DNA of 64,000 bases from Alphaproteobacteria bacterium UBA3612 (GTDB lineage: Bacteria > Pseudomonadota > Alphaproteobacteria > Sphingomonadales > Sphingomonadaceae): NCBI GenBank assembly GCA_002375465.1, contig DFLT01000008.1, positions 1-64,000 of the forward strand, given 5' to 3'. Positions 46,921-55,713 of this stretch are shown here, piece after piece. Under the pieces are notes generated by a model that saw only the letters and a program-made list of their open reading frames with translations, did no database searches and was not told the DNA's origin. The translations under genes were made by a program, and so were the position numbers. How positions within the stretch are numbered: the stretch's first letter is position 1; each line of letters begins with the position of its first letter.

Positions 46921-48663
46921 ATGGCACTTTGGACATCTAGCATAAAACGCCGCTGCGGCCGTGCGCTTTCGCTGTGCGGCACGAGTTTGCTATTATTGGG
47001 CGCCGGTGAGCCCGGCTTTTCCGAGCTTGCGGAACGCTACGAGCGTTTTGCCGATGATTATCCAATGGAAGCCGGACGATCAGACCCGTCCCGATCGCGC
47101 ACCGGTTGGCCGAACGAAACGCCTTCGGGTATGGAAAGTCGAAAGATAATTCTGACCCAAATCGCAGCGCAACTCGATGCGCTCGACGATTCATCCCTTG
47201 TGGATGAGGATCGGGTCAATCGCGACTATCTGCGTGAACTGATCGGCTGGCGGATCGAAGGAATAAACTTCGATGAGCGGCGTTTCTCGTTCGTTGCGCA
47301 TGAGGGGTTCTACAATACACCCTATGCATTGGCGCGAGGGCTGAACCTGCGGTCCGAAGCCGAAGCGCAAGAATGGGTGGCCCGGATGGGCGGCATACCC
47401 CGCTATTTTTCTGAGCAACGTGAAAACCTGGAGCGCGGAGTTGCGACCGGGTGGACGCACCCGGCAGTGGTGATCGACGTCGCCGTTGAAACGTTGCGCA
47501 ATCAGGTTGCCCGGCCGGTCGCAGACGATCCGATGCTCGACCCTTTGAAGGCATATCCTGCAATTGCCGCCGATGCGCAGGAGTTGATCGAGAGGGAAAT
47601 TCGTCCCGCGCAGCAAGCGGCATTGGCCTATATCGATGGTCCCTACCGTTCCAAGGCGCGCAAAGGGCTTGGCATTGCCGAAATACCGGGCGGTCGCGCC
47701 TATTATGACTTTCTTCTGCGTTATTATACGACGACAGATTTGACGGCCGAGGAAATTCACGAACTCGGCCTGTCAGAGGTTGAGCGCATTCGCGCCGCTA
47801 TGGATGAGGTGATCGCCTCGACGGGTTTTGAAGGCACATTTGCTGACTGGTTAAGATTTTTGCGCACCGATCCCCGCTTTTACGCTGAGAGCCGGGAGGA
47901 ATTGATTGAAAAATATGCCGCTGCCTCAAAACGCATCGATGGCGTCCTGCCCGGTTATTTTTCCATTCTGCCGCGCCAGCCGTTCACAATCGTTCCGGTG
48001 CCGCGCGACCTTGAAGAAGGCTATACGACTGCGCGGGGCGGCGGGGGCGGTGATTTTGCGAAAGGGTTTGCCGGAACCTTCGTTGTCAACACCTCGCACC
48101 TCAATCAACGCCCCTTGTACGAGGTGCCCGCGCTTAGCCTGCATGAGGCGGCGCCCGGTCATCATACGCATGGGGCTTTGAACAGAGAGAATGGTTCGCT
48201 GCCTTCGTTCCGGCGCGCACGCGATCTACTGGCCTTCCGCGAGGGCTGGGCGCTTTATGCCGAAAGGCTGGGACACGAAATGGGGGTCTATCGTGATGCA
48301 TATGAAAAATTCGGGAGCCTTTCGAATGAAATGTGGAGGGCGTGCCGAATGGTCGTCGATACCGGCATCCACGTCATGGCGTGGGACTATGATAAAGCGC
48401 GCGAATGCTTTGCGGAAAACACGGCGCTTGCCGATATCAACATAGATACCGAACTAGCGCGTTATATCGGCGCGCCGGGCGGTGCGGTTGCGTATAAGGT
48501 TGGCGAATTGAAAATTGTCGAGCTGCGCCAGCGCGCCGAGGAGGCCCTCGGCACTCGCTTCGACGTTCGCGCCTTCCACGATCTCATCTTGGCACAAGGG
48601 CAATTGCCTATGACGATGCTGGAGGCAAAAGTGGATGCCTGGATTGCCGCAACGCCGCGCTAG
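46921..48663 (+). CDS. DUF885 putative zinc peptidase, canonical motif (DUF885-3)
   Basis: This 580-residue DUF885 protein has a hydrophobic N-terminus (ALSLCGTSLLLLGAGEPG) that looks like a signal peptide without a clear cleavage site. The motif is complete, H408-E409-AAPG-H-H, followed by FREGWALYAERLGHEMG. It is the most typical member in the window and resembles DUF885 proteins with a C-terminal ligand set (NTALADINIDTELARYIG). It should act as a periplasmic metallopeptidase. It lies 86 bp after the FAD oxidase and ends the plus-strand run; the next gene is convergent. Confidence 0.88.
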   Translation: MALWTSSIKRRCGRALSLCGTSLLLLGAGEPGFSELAERYERFADDYPMEAGRSDPSRSRTGWPNETPSGMESRKIILTQIAAQLDALDDSSLVDEDRVNRDYLRELIGWRIEGINFDERRFSFVAHEGFYNTPYALARGLNLRSEAEAQEWVARMGGIPRYFSEQRENLERGVATGWTHPAVVIDVAVETLRNQVARPVADDPMLDPLKAYPAIAADAQELIEREIRPAQQAALAYIDGPYRSKARKGLGIAEIPGGRAYYDFLLRYYTTTDLTAEEIHELGLSEVERIRAAMDEVIASTGFEGTFADWLRFLRTDPRFYAESREELIEKYAAASKRIDGVLPGYFSILPRQPFTIVPVPRDLEEGYTTARGGGGGDFAKGFAGTFVVNTSHLNQRPLYEVPALSLHEAAPGHHTHGALNRENGSLPSFRRARDLLAFREGWALYAERLGHEMGVYRDAYEKFGSLSNEMWRACRMVVDTGIHVMAWDYDKARECFAENTALADINIDTELARYIGAPGGAVAYKVGELKIVELRQRAEEALGTRFDVRAFHDLILAQGQLPMTMLEAKVDAWIAATPR

Positions 48664-48720
48664 AGAGTGCGCTTTGCTGGCGATCGCTGCGCCGCGCCGC
48701 CGGGTAATCTGCGCCTTCGG

Positions 48721-50562
48721 TCAGCGTGCCGGGATGATGTCGAAGGCGATCGTCGTACGGTGCCCATTTTCCGAAAAGGGGTAAGTGCCGTGGTACAAAT
48801 AGGATGGAAACAGAACGAGCAGTCCGGTCTCCGGCTGAACAGTGCACAACAGCTCTTCCCGGTCACCTAGGTTCAGTCCTGACTCTCCGAATTTTAGCCA
48901 ACCCTCCCTACCGGCAGGTGCCGCGTCAGGAAGCGCAACGTAATAGACCGCGCTCACCCAACCTTCTGGATGGATATGGTTTGTGTGATGACCACCGCCA
49001 TATAAGCGTACAGACCAAGATCCCGAAAAAGCGAAATTGGACGTCTTGCGGCATAAAAAGGGATGGGCGGGATCATCGGGCAGTCCCGATATATAGTCGT
49101 GGACGGCATGCTCTATCATGGTTCGCACCGCTGCCACCTCCGGCAGAGCGCGAGTGAATAGATCGTCGGTGGTCTGGGTGCCGCCGCGAAGCGTTTGCTC
49201 GAGGGGGTGCTGTCGTCCGTGGTGCAGCCCCGTCAACACAGTGTCGAGGTGCTGATTGAATGTCGCGGCGTCGCCATCGCTCGGCTTCAGCGCAAATGTT
49301 CCGATTAAATCTGGATCGTGTAGGGCGGCTGCACGGGTGTCACCGGAGAGGCGCCAGGCAATTCCCTGCAGCGCCAGGGCCTGTTGATCTGCGGGGTCTG
49401 CAGCAAGCCGGCGTTTGATCCGATCGACTGCATCCTGGGTCCGGTCCATGATAATAAGAGAGCGGGCGGATTCTTTCAGCGTTGCTGCATGCTCAGGATC
49501 GTAAGAGAGAGCGCGATCAAAAGCGTTGCAAGCCTTGTCGGGTTGGCCAGCAGACCACAGTGCCTGCCCGAGCCGATATTGAAGATCGGCGCCACCTAAG
49601 CCACACTCTGCCGCCGGCGCGAGCAGGTTCACCGCTTCCTGCGCGTCTCCCCCTAGAGTCAGCTGATAGGCGAGGCCGGTAAGCAGACCAGAATCATCGC
49701 CATGCTCTACGAGGGCAGCGCGATAGCTTTTCAAATGATCGCCCCTTTGACCATGCTGCCAAAGCAAACGGCAGAGGGAATCATGCACAGCAACATCGGT
49801 GGGTGTTAGTTGCAGGGCGCGGCGATAAGCCGCCTCCGCTTCCTTGATGTGCCCCAGATCCTGTAGACAATTGCCCAGATTATAATGGATTCTTGCATCT
49901 GAGGGGGACCTGATCGCGCAACTGGAAAGGATGGGCAGGGCCTCCTCCGCACGTCCGACGCTTCGAAGCGCCAGTGCAAGATTGTGAAGCCAAGGGGCAT
50001 GCCCGGGGCGTAATCGCAGCGCTGTCTGATAGGCGTCGACGGCAGGGCCGCCTGCGTTCATTGCACCAAGCGCCTGACCGAGAATTCCCCAGACCCGGGC
50101 GTCTTCTGGCCGGACGCGGGCAAGGGGTTTTACTGTTTCATACGCGGTTGAAGGATGGCCAAGCGCCATTTGCGCCAGGGCGAGGTTAAGTCGTGCGTCA
50201 ATATAATCGGATTTCAGTTCCAACGCCTGCGTGTAAGCGCGGACCGCTTCCTTGGGACGACCGAGGTCAATGAGACAATTGCCCAGGTTGTTCAGGACAT
50301 GATATTGGCGGGGACGGGTGGCCAAAGACTGGCGAAACAGTTTGGCGGCCGCAATTTGATCGCCACGTTTCCGCGCTACCATTCCTAGCAATTGCAGGGC
50401 GTCCGGGTCCGTAGGCGAGGCAGCGAGTATTCGGTTTAGACAGGCCTCTGCACGGCGGAAATCTCCGCCCTGGGCCAACGCCATTGCCTGCCTCAACTCC
50501 TCCTGCAGCTTCGTCTGCGATATCGACTCTCGCATAACGCACTCGTCCCATCGCGATCGCAT
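48721..50562 (-). CDS. TPR protein with C-terminal 2OG-Fe(II) oxygenase domain, island 2
   Basis: This protein of about 613 residues is the paralogue of the island 1 TPR/2OG protein and has the same build: TPR repeats to about residue 430 (LNNLGNCLIDLGRPKEAVRAY and similar, cited in parts LGNCLIDLGRPKEAVRAY), then an oxygenase domain with HHTNHIHPEGWVSAVYYVAL, LFPSYLYHGTYPF and RTTIAFDIIP. The iron ligand and 2-oxoglutarate contacts are conserved. The ATG at 50562 has AAGGA at good spacing; 50535 is an alternative. It is divergent from amidohydrolase C, with an island 2 operator-like box between them, and has a G9 tract just upstream on its own strand. Confidence 0.85.
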   Translation of the reverse strand: MRSRWDECVMRESISQTKLQEELRQAMALAQGGDFRRAEACLNRILAASPTDPDALQLLGMVARKRGDQIAAAKLFRQSLATRPRQYHVLNNLGNCLIDLGRPKEAVRAYTQALELKSDYIDARLNLALAQMALGHPSTAYETVKPLARVRPEDARVWGILGQALGAMNAGGPAVDAYQTALRLRPGHAPWLHNLALALRSVGRAEEALPILSSCAIRSPSDARIHYNLGNCLQDLGHIKEAEAAYRRALQLTPTDVAVHDSLCRLLWQHGQRGDHLKSYRAALVEHGDDSGLLTGLAYQLTLGGDAQEAVNLLAPAAECGLGGADLQYRLGQALWSAGQPDKACNAFDRALSYDPEHAATLKESARSLIIMDRTQDAVDRIKRRLAADPADQQALALQGIAWRLSGDTRAAALHDPDLIGTFALKPSDGDAATFNQHLDTVLTGLHHGRQHPLEQTLRGGTQTTDDLFTRALPEVAAVRTMIEHAVHDYISGLPDDPAHPFLCRKTSNFAFSGSWSVRLYGGGHHTNHIHPEGWVSAVYYVALPDAAPAGREGWLKFGESGLNLGDREELLCTVQPETGLLVLFPSYLYHGTYPFSENGHRTTIAFDIIPAR

Positions 50563-50584
50563 GGAGTGGGTCCTTGGCAAACCA

Positions 50585-50593
50585 CCCCCCCCC
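50585..50593 (-). repeat. Nine-base G homopolymer upstream of TPR/2OG gene
   Basis: Nine consecutive C on the plus strand (G on the gene's strand) lie about 23-31 bp before the ATG at 50562. Such tracts slip during replication and can alter spacing in a promoter or leader. Confidence 0.7.
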
Positions 50594-50620
50594 TTGTGTT
50601 GTCAACAAAATAACGACATA

Positions 50621-50641
50621 AATCATGTGTAAATTCACGCG
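50621..50641 (-). promoter_or_regulatory. Candidate MarR operator (island 2 motif) at amidohydrolase C
   Basis: On the minus strand, CGCGTGAATTTACACATGAT matches the M24 box CGCGTGAATATTGATATGAT at 16 of 20 positions, with CGTG/CATG end symmetry. It lies 12-32 bp before the amidohydrolase C ATG and about 60-80 bp from the divergent TPR/2OG start, so it could control both. Confidence 0.5.
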
Positions 50642-50652
50642 AGGGGGCGATT

Positions 50653-52056
50653 ATGCTGCAAGCTGGTTTATTCCGAAGGACTTGTGAACTTTTGAAGGGA
50701 ACCGCTCTTTGCGTGGGCCTGCTGGTTGGCGCCGGTGTATCGCTCGCCCCAGCGCATGCTGCGCCGCGCGCCATTCCGGCGACCACGGATGACGTTCGCC
50801 GTTTGCCCATCCCTCCAGTGGACCGAAGCCAAGAACCTATCATGGTGCTGACGGGGGGCACCCTTATTGACGGACGCGGGGGCGAGGCGATCGAGGATGC
50901 TGTCATCGTCATCCAGGGCGATCGGATACTTGCCGCAGGCCCTGCCCGGTCCACGCCTCTCCCCGCAGGTTCGGCAAAAACCATCGATGCCACCGGCCTT
51001 TATATTCTGCCTGGCCTGATCGACCTGCACATTCATTTCACGCAGCAGCGCGGCGAAGATTTTGGTAGATATTCAGATAGCGCCGCAGGTGCTGCCATTC
51101 GTGGCGTCGCGCTCGCCGAGCAGTTGATCAGCGCGGGCATTACCGCGGTCAGGGATGTGGGCACCGTTGACGATGTAGCCTTGCGGATCAAGGAGGCTGT
51201 CGATCGCGAAATCATTACAGGTCCGCGGGTTCTATGGAGCGGAAGCATAATTTCCAGCACTGGAGGTCACGGTGATGAAGTAACCTCGACTGCGACTGGC
51301 CGACAGAAACCTGCGTTTGGGGGCCCTACAAAAGGTTTTAATGGCCCGTGGGAATGGCGCGCTGCGGTTCGGAACGAGGTGCGAAGCCTAGTCGATTGGA
51401 TCAAGCTGGGCGCACCGGCCAATAAGGAAGAAATCGCCGCCGCCATCGAGGAGGCGCACTCATTGGGGGTGCCCGTCGCGATAGATAGTTATGGCAAGTA
51501 CACCGATTGGGCGATTGAGGCAGGGGTTGATACGCTTGAACATCCGCTGGCATTGTCCGACGATGCCGTGCCGCTGATGAAGAGACATGGAACTGCCTTC
51601 GTGCCGACGATCGGTGCTTTCGACAATTTGCTGACCGGGGGCTACCCGACCGCAGGCATTCCGACCGGCGGCTTTTATCACACCCATTCTCGCCGTTTCG
51701 TGATAGATCAGCAGGATCATCTGGACCGCGTCGCGGAGGCGTATCGAAGCGGGGTTCAAATTGGCGTCGGCACCGACATTCCGTTTGAGAACGAGATTAG
51801 ATATCCAGACGCCTATTTCCGCGAACTTGCCTATCTAAGCGAGGCGGGGATGACCAACGCGGATGTGCTGGCCTCGGCGACCCGTGTTGGAGCCGAAATC
51901 ATGCGCATGGGCGATAAGCTGGGGACATTGGAACAGGGAAAAATCGCCGATATTCTGATCGTCGGCAAAAATCCATTGGATTCTCTAGGTAATCTTAGAG
52001 ACGTTCGTTACGTCATCGCGGACGGCAAAATCGTAGTAGATGAACCGGCCCGCTGA
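50653..52056 (+). CDS. Periplasmic amidohydrolase C with altered metal ligand, island 2
   Basis: This 467-residue amidohydrolase-superfamily protein has a signal peptide (about 1-36, ending AHAAP). Metal-site residues HIH (GLIDLHIHFTQ), the lysine in DWIKLGAP, the later histidine in DTLEHPL and the aspartate in GVGTDIPF are present. The third ligand, usually His in a VTxHAHG-type segment, is D278 in VAIDSYGKY. The two island 1 enzymes keep that histidine. Loss of this ligand suggests a mononuclear enzyme or a changed reaction. The length and the rest of the fold are normal for cog1228. GAGGGGG serves as ribosome site and overlaps an operator-like box. Confidence 0.87.
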   Translation: MLQAGLFRRTCELLKGTALCVGLLVGAGVSLAPAHAAPRAIPATTDDVRRLPIPPVDRSQEPIMVLTGGTLIDGRGGEAIEDAVIVIQGDRILAAGPARSTPLPAGSAKTIDATGLYILPGLIDLHIHFTQQRGEDFGRYSDSAAGAAIRGVALAEQLISAGITAVRDVGTVDDVALRIKEAVDREIITGPRVLWSGSIISSTGGHGDEVTSTATGRQKPAFGGPTKGFNGPWEWRAAVRNEVRSLVDWIKLGAPANKEEIAAAIEEAHSLGVPVAIDSYGKYTDWAIEAGVDTLEHPLALSDDAVPLMKRHGTAFVPTIGAFDNLLTGGYPTAGIPTGGFYHTHSRRFVIDQQDHLDRVAEAYRSGVQIGVGTDIPFENEIRYPDAYFRELAYLSEAGMTNADVLASATRVGAEIMRMGDKLGTLEQGKIADILIVGKNPLDSLGNLRDVRYVIADGKIVVDEPAR

Positions 52057-52066
52057 GTGCAGGGGA

Positions 52067-52588
52067 CTATTCGATCGGAAGCTTGCTAAGATTTGCGCTG
52101 ATCTTTTTGAGCGTTCGCAATAGATGATCGATGTCTTCGTTACTAACGCCTTCCATTGCGCGGGCGAGTTGCCGGCCGACGATCGGTGTCAGCTTGCGTA
52201 GCGTTTGCTGGCCCATCGAAGTCAATCTGACCTCAGTTACACGGTTATCATCGGGATTGGGTTCGGTGGAAACGAGCCCCTGTTCGACCATCCGGTCGAT
52301 GATGCGGCTGATAGTAGACCTCTTCGTCAGCGCCGCCTCAGCAATAGCCCCGATACTTGCAGGCTCTTGCTCACGCAACACCGTAAGCACGCGATAGATA
52401 GGTTTAGATACGCCATGCTTGTGCAGCACCTTGTCCATATCTTCATGATATTTGAAATCCGCGTGTGTCATCAAATAAAATGGAGAGTTTTCCAACCGAA
52501 ATGCCGGGCTACTCGGATCATAATCACTACGATCTTCCATCATCTCCCCTGCTCTCATTATCGATTTACGCACTGATGTTTTATTCAT
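52067..52588 (-). CDS. MarR-family transcriptional regulator, island 2
   Basis: This 173-residue MarR protein has the winged helix IGAIAEAALTKRSTISRIID with recognition helix KRSTISRIIDRM, and the wing DDNRVTEVRLTSMGQ. AGGA lies six bases before the ATG at 52588. It is convergent with amidohydrolase C and divergent from the M24 peptidase, whose promoter region holds one clear and one partial copy of the island 2 motif. It is probably the local repressor of the peptidase/transport genes and is released by a substrate or product. It is distant in sequence from the island 1 MarR, in line with the two different box motifs. Confidence 0.9.
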   Translation of the reverse strand: MNKTSVRKSIMRAGEMMEDRSDYDPSSPAFRLENSPFYLMTHADFKYHEDMDKVLHKHGVSKPIYRVLTVLREQEPASIGAIAEAALTKRSTISRIIDRMVEQGLVSTEPNPDDNRVTEVRLTSMGQQTLRKLTPIVGRQLARAMEGVSNEDIDHLLRTLKKISANLSKLPIE

Positions 52589-52898
52589 ATTTTCCTCGAA
52601 TGCCTTGCTCGATCAAGCAGTTTTGGATGGGAGAGCGAGCGCCTTCACCGATTTAGCCATGAATCAAGCCTCTAATCCTCGTTATCTGCAATGTGCTTTA
52701 ACGCCTTCAAGGGGTCGCCAAAGGTCGCCACCGCGTCCTGACGATGATCCGGTCAACCAGTCGGACAAAGGCGGCCCGTCTTGATGAGCTATATAGGTCC
52801 TCAATATTGAAGATTCACGAAAATTAGCTATTAATCGCGTGAATATTGATATGATCGAGTCAGACCCTGGGCGAGGCTAGGTGAGAGGAGGGGGTGGT
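52589..52898. other. Divergent regulatory region between MarR 2 and M24 peptidase
   Basis: This 310-bp region has no gene. It is AT-rich from about 52795. Two facing CGTGAAT elements, one near 52810-52822 on the minus strand (ATTCACGA on the plus strand) and one in the box at 52836, are separated by 14 bp. The remainder shows nothing notable. Confidence 0.6.
52836..52856 (+). promoter_or_regulatory. Candidate MarR operator (island 2 motif), best copy
   Basis: CGCGTGAATATTGATATGAT lies 43-63 bp upstream of the M24 start. It is the reference copy of a motif found near five island 2 genes. Central AAT/ATT symmetry gives it a weak palindrome. It faces a partial copy 14 bp away, as expected for two divergent promoters. 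Confidence 0.55.
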
Positions 52899-54221
52899 AT
52901 GCGCTGGGCTTTATATCGACTAGTTCTTGTCGGCGCTGTGTTGTTATCAGCAGCTCCGGGGTCGGCAATGACTCTAGAAGCGCAGCAGCGCTGGGAGCAG
53001 CTTTGCCAGATTAGCAAGGACAAGCTTGACCTGATCTTGCCGGCGGCAATGCGCGAAAACGGCATCGACATGTGGATCGTGGCGTCGCGCGAAGGTCATG
53101 CAGACCCGAACGCTGAAACACTCGGCGGCGGATATGTTGGTGACATTGGTTATTACGTGTTTACCGACCTTGGCGAAGATCGGATCGAACGCGCGGCGAT
53201 GGGTATAGGGGGCGCATTGTTCGATCAATGCCCCCTATATGACATCAAAACTGCACCAGCCGGTCTGCGCAAATTCGTGGAAGAGCGCGATCCAGAACGC
53301 ATCGGAATCAATATCGCGAGTGAAATTGGCACTGCCGATGGCCTCAGCTATTCCCAGCACGGGAAGTTGCGTGAAGCGCTGGGCGCGGACTTGTCGGCAC
53401 GACTGGTATCGGCAGAGAAGCTGGTTTCTGATTTCCGATCCCGGCATACCGTCACAGAGATCGCGGCATTTGCGCGCGCCGGTGAATATTCGCGGACGAT
53501 TGCCGAACGAGCGCTGTCGAATGAGGTAATCGAGCCTGGCCATACGACGACTGGCGATGTCGCGTGGTGGATGATGGAAGAACTGCAAAAGGAAGGGCTT
53601 GGTAGCAGCTTCGGAATACCCAGCATTTACGTCCTTGGGCCCGGTGAGCGGGGGCCGGTGTCCGGTGATCATATAATCCGGCCGGGCGATCTGATAACCA
53701 TGGACTGGGGCGTCAATTACCTCCTTGCTTACACCGATATGAAGCGCATGGCCTATGTGATGAAACCAGGCGAAAACGCGCCGCCGGCCGGTGTGCAGCG
53801 GGCGTTCGAAAAAGCGATCGAAATTCGGCAGATGATCCTCGACGTCATCCGGCCCGGCGTTACCGCCGGGGATGCGCTGGCTGCCGTTAATCGAAGAATT
53901 TCAGAAACGCCGGGGCTTGTCCTGGGTCGCTATGACGATCCGAGCGAGGATGGTAATGTATCGGATGTCGTAATCGGCAGCCACTCGGTAGGGGATTTGG
54001 GGCATGGCTCGGGTCCATCAATGGCTGATTTTAATCCGTTGCGTATGACCTACTTGCTACGCCCCAGTAATTTTCTTTCTATCGAGCTTTTTCTTTATAC
54101 GCCGGTACCTGAATGGGGGACGCAGAAGGTCAAGATTCCTCTGGAGGATAATGGGGTCGTGACGGAACGCGGGTTGGAATGGCTTTATCCAGTCAATAGC
54201 CGAATATTATTAGTAAAATAG
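52899..54221 (+). CDS. Exported M24-family (Xaa-Pro) metallopeptidase
   Basis: This protein of about 440 residues has a signal peptide (about 1-25, ending GSAMT). The ATG at 52899 has AGGAGG before it; a GTG at 52881 is in frame but less likely. The pita-bread domain keeps the five metal ligands: D in TMDWGVNY, D in YTDMKRM, H in DLGHGSGPSM, E in SIELFLYT and E in IPLEDNGVVTERG. It should be a manganese or cobalt-type aminopeptidase or prolidase cleaving Xaa-Pro bonds. An exported M24 enzyme fits the periplasmic peptide-processing theme of island 2. Confidence 0.88.
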   Translation: MRWALYRLVLVGAVLLSAAPGSAMTLEAQQRWEQLCQISKDKLDLILPAAMRENGIDMWIVASREGHADPNAETLGGGYVGDIGYYVFTDLGEDRIERAAMGIGGALFDQCPLYDIKTAPAGLRKFVEERDPERIGINIASEIGTADGLSYSQHGKLREALGADLSARLVSAEKLVSDFRSRHTVTEIAAFARAGEYSRTIAERALSNEVIEPGHTTTGDVAWWMMEELQKEGLGSSFGIPSIYVLGPGERGPVSGDHIIRPGDLITMDWGVNYLLAYTDMKRMAYVMKPGENAPPAGVQRAFEKAIEIRQMILDVIRPGVTAGDALAAVNRRISETPGLVLGRYDDPSEDGNVSDVVIGSHSVGDLGHGSGPSMADFNPLRMTYLLRPSNFLSIELFLYTPVPEWGTQKVKIPLEDNGVVTERGLEWLYPVNSRILLVK

Positions 54222-54447
54222 CCTCCGCGCGCATCGTGACATGTCGCGTGTCTCATTACTGCGACGCGGTGGGTGTTCGCTGTGCTGCCTAGCTGCGCGC
54301 CATGCGAATTATACGTACGAAAACCCAGCTCGCCTGCATTGTGAACAGAGCCGCATCGATCCGCTGGTGGGCACGTGCGTTCGGAAAGCCGCCGCCCAAA
54401 AATTCTCCAAAAAAAAGAAGCAGCGACGAATACCATAAAATATCCTA

Positions 54448-54468
54448 GATCACGCAATTATTCACATG
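54448..54468 (-). promoter_or_regulatory. Candidate MarR operator (island 2 motif), weak copy at aminotransferase 2
   Basis: On the minus strand, CATGTGAATAATTGCGTGAT agrees with the best copy at 13-14 of 20-21 positions, keeping GTGAAT and TGAT. It lies 25-45 bp before the aminotransferase ATG and overlaps a perfect palindrome listed separately. Confidence 0.35.
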
Positions 54469-54476
54469 TAATGTGA
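54462..54476. promoter_or_regulatory. Perfect inverted repeat TCACAT-GTA-ATGTGA
   Basis: TCACATGTAATGTGA is a perfect 6-bp inverted repeat with a 3-bp spacer, 17-31 bp before the aminotransferase ATG. It could be a repressor site covering the start region, or a leader hairpin just before the GAAGGAGG ribosome site. Confidence 0.55.
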
Positions 54477-54492
54477 TGAAGGAGGTTATGAT

Positions 54493-55713
54493 ATGAAATG
54501 GCCGGCGCAGCGCCTTTCGGCGGCATCCAAAAAAAGTTTTGGCATGTTTGACGAAGCATCCAAGCTTGACGCGGACGGCGTCGATTTGATCCACTTGGAG
54601 TTTGGGAGGCCGCATGCCGACACACCCGCCCATATTAAGGAAGCGGCAAAGGCCGCGCTCGATGCCGGCATCGTCCACTATGGCGATTTTCGCGGGACCC
54701 TGTCCTTCCGTCAGGCTCTCGCTGAAAAGCTAAAAGACTTCAACCGGCTCGACTACGGGCCTGATGAGATCTTGGTCACCAATGGACTGACGCATGCATC
54801 ATTCGCGGCCTTCATGGCGGCAATTGATCCGGGGGACGAGGTTATACTGCTCGACCCATATTATCCGCAGCACATCGCTAAGACGGAGCTCGCGGGCGGC
54901 AGGGTAGTAATCGCCGGTCTCGATAAGGAAAATAATTTTTCGATTTCTAAAGCGGCAATTGCAGCGAAGATAACTGAACGAACACGGATGATCGTCCTGG
55001 TCAATCCAGCAAATCCAACCGGCCGCGTGTACAGCGCACAAGAACTACAGCACATCGCAGATCTTGCGATCGAACACGATCTTCTCGTGCTGTCTGACGA
55101 GGTATATGAGTATATTACCTATGGGCATGCGCAGCATGTTAGCATTGCAAGCCTGCCCAGGATGCGGGAACGCACGATAACCTGTTTCGCCTTCACGAAA
55201 GCCTACTCCATGGACGGCTGGCGGATCGGCTATCTGACCGCCGATGCACGGCTAATGCCGGCAATTTTGCGTATCACCATGACCGATGTCACACACGTCA
55301 ATGTATTTGTTCAAGAAGGCGCGCGTGCCGCTGTCGAAGGTCCACAAGATGCGATGCGGGCGATGGTGGAGGCCGATCGGCGCAAACGCGACATCGTTGT
55401 GCAGGCACTTAATCAAATGCCTGGGGTATTCTGTGCGGAACCGGAAGGTACGATTTATGCCTTTCCCGACATAAGCGGAACGGGCTGGGCGTCGGACGAT
55501 CTCGCGATGGCAATTTTGACGGAGGCGCATGTCGTCGTTGAATCCGGCTCCTTTTATGGTGCTGGCGGGGAAGGGCATCTGCGGGTCTGCTTCGGATCAG
55601 AATCAGAGGCGCGCGTGACAGAAGCAATGGAGCGTCTGACCCGCTTCTTTAACACTGCGGAACAACCGCTTCGGAAAAAACCTATCTCGAATATAAAGGG
55701 AGATGCACAATGA
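54493..55713 (+). CDS. Class I/II PLP aminotransferase, island 2
   Basis: This 406-residue cytoplasmic aminotransferase is closely related to the island 1 enzyme. PLP contacts are NPANPTGRVYS, LSDEVYEYITYG and the Schiff-base lysine in FAFTKAYSMDGWRIGY. Both proteins share an unusual opening with KSFGM and IHLE.GRP. A strong GAAGGAGG lies eight bases before the ATG. The 3' end overlaps DUF885-4 by four bases (ATGA), so the peptidase and aminotransferase are translationally coupled. It should convert the amino acid freed from the imported peptide to its 2-oxo acid. Confidence 0.92.
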   Translation: MKWPAQRLSAASKKSFGMFDEASKLDADGVDLIHLEFGRPHADTPAHIKEAAKAALDAGIVHYGDFRGTLSFRQALAEKLKDFNRLDYGPDEILVTNGLTHASFAAFMAAIDPGDEVILLDPYYPQHIAKTELAGGRVVIAGLDKENNFSISKAAIAAKITERTRMIVLVNPANPTGRVYSAQELQHIADLAIEHDLLVLSDEVYEYITYGHAQHVSIASLPRMRERTITCFAFTKAYSMDGWRIGYLTADARLMPAILRITMTDVTHVNVFVQEGARAAVEGPQDAMRAMVEADRRKRDIVVQALNQMPGVFCAEPEGTIYAFPDISGTGWASDDLAMAILTEAHVVVESGSFYGAGGEGHLRVCFGSESEARVTEAMERLTRFFNTAEQPLRKKPISNIKGDAQ

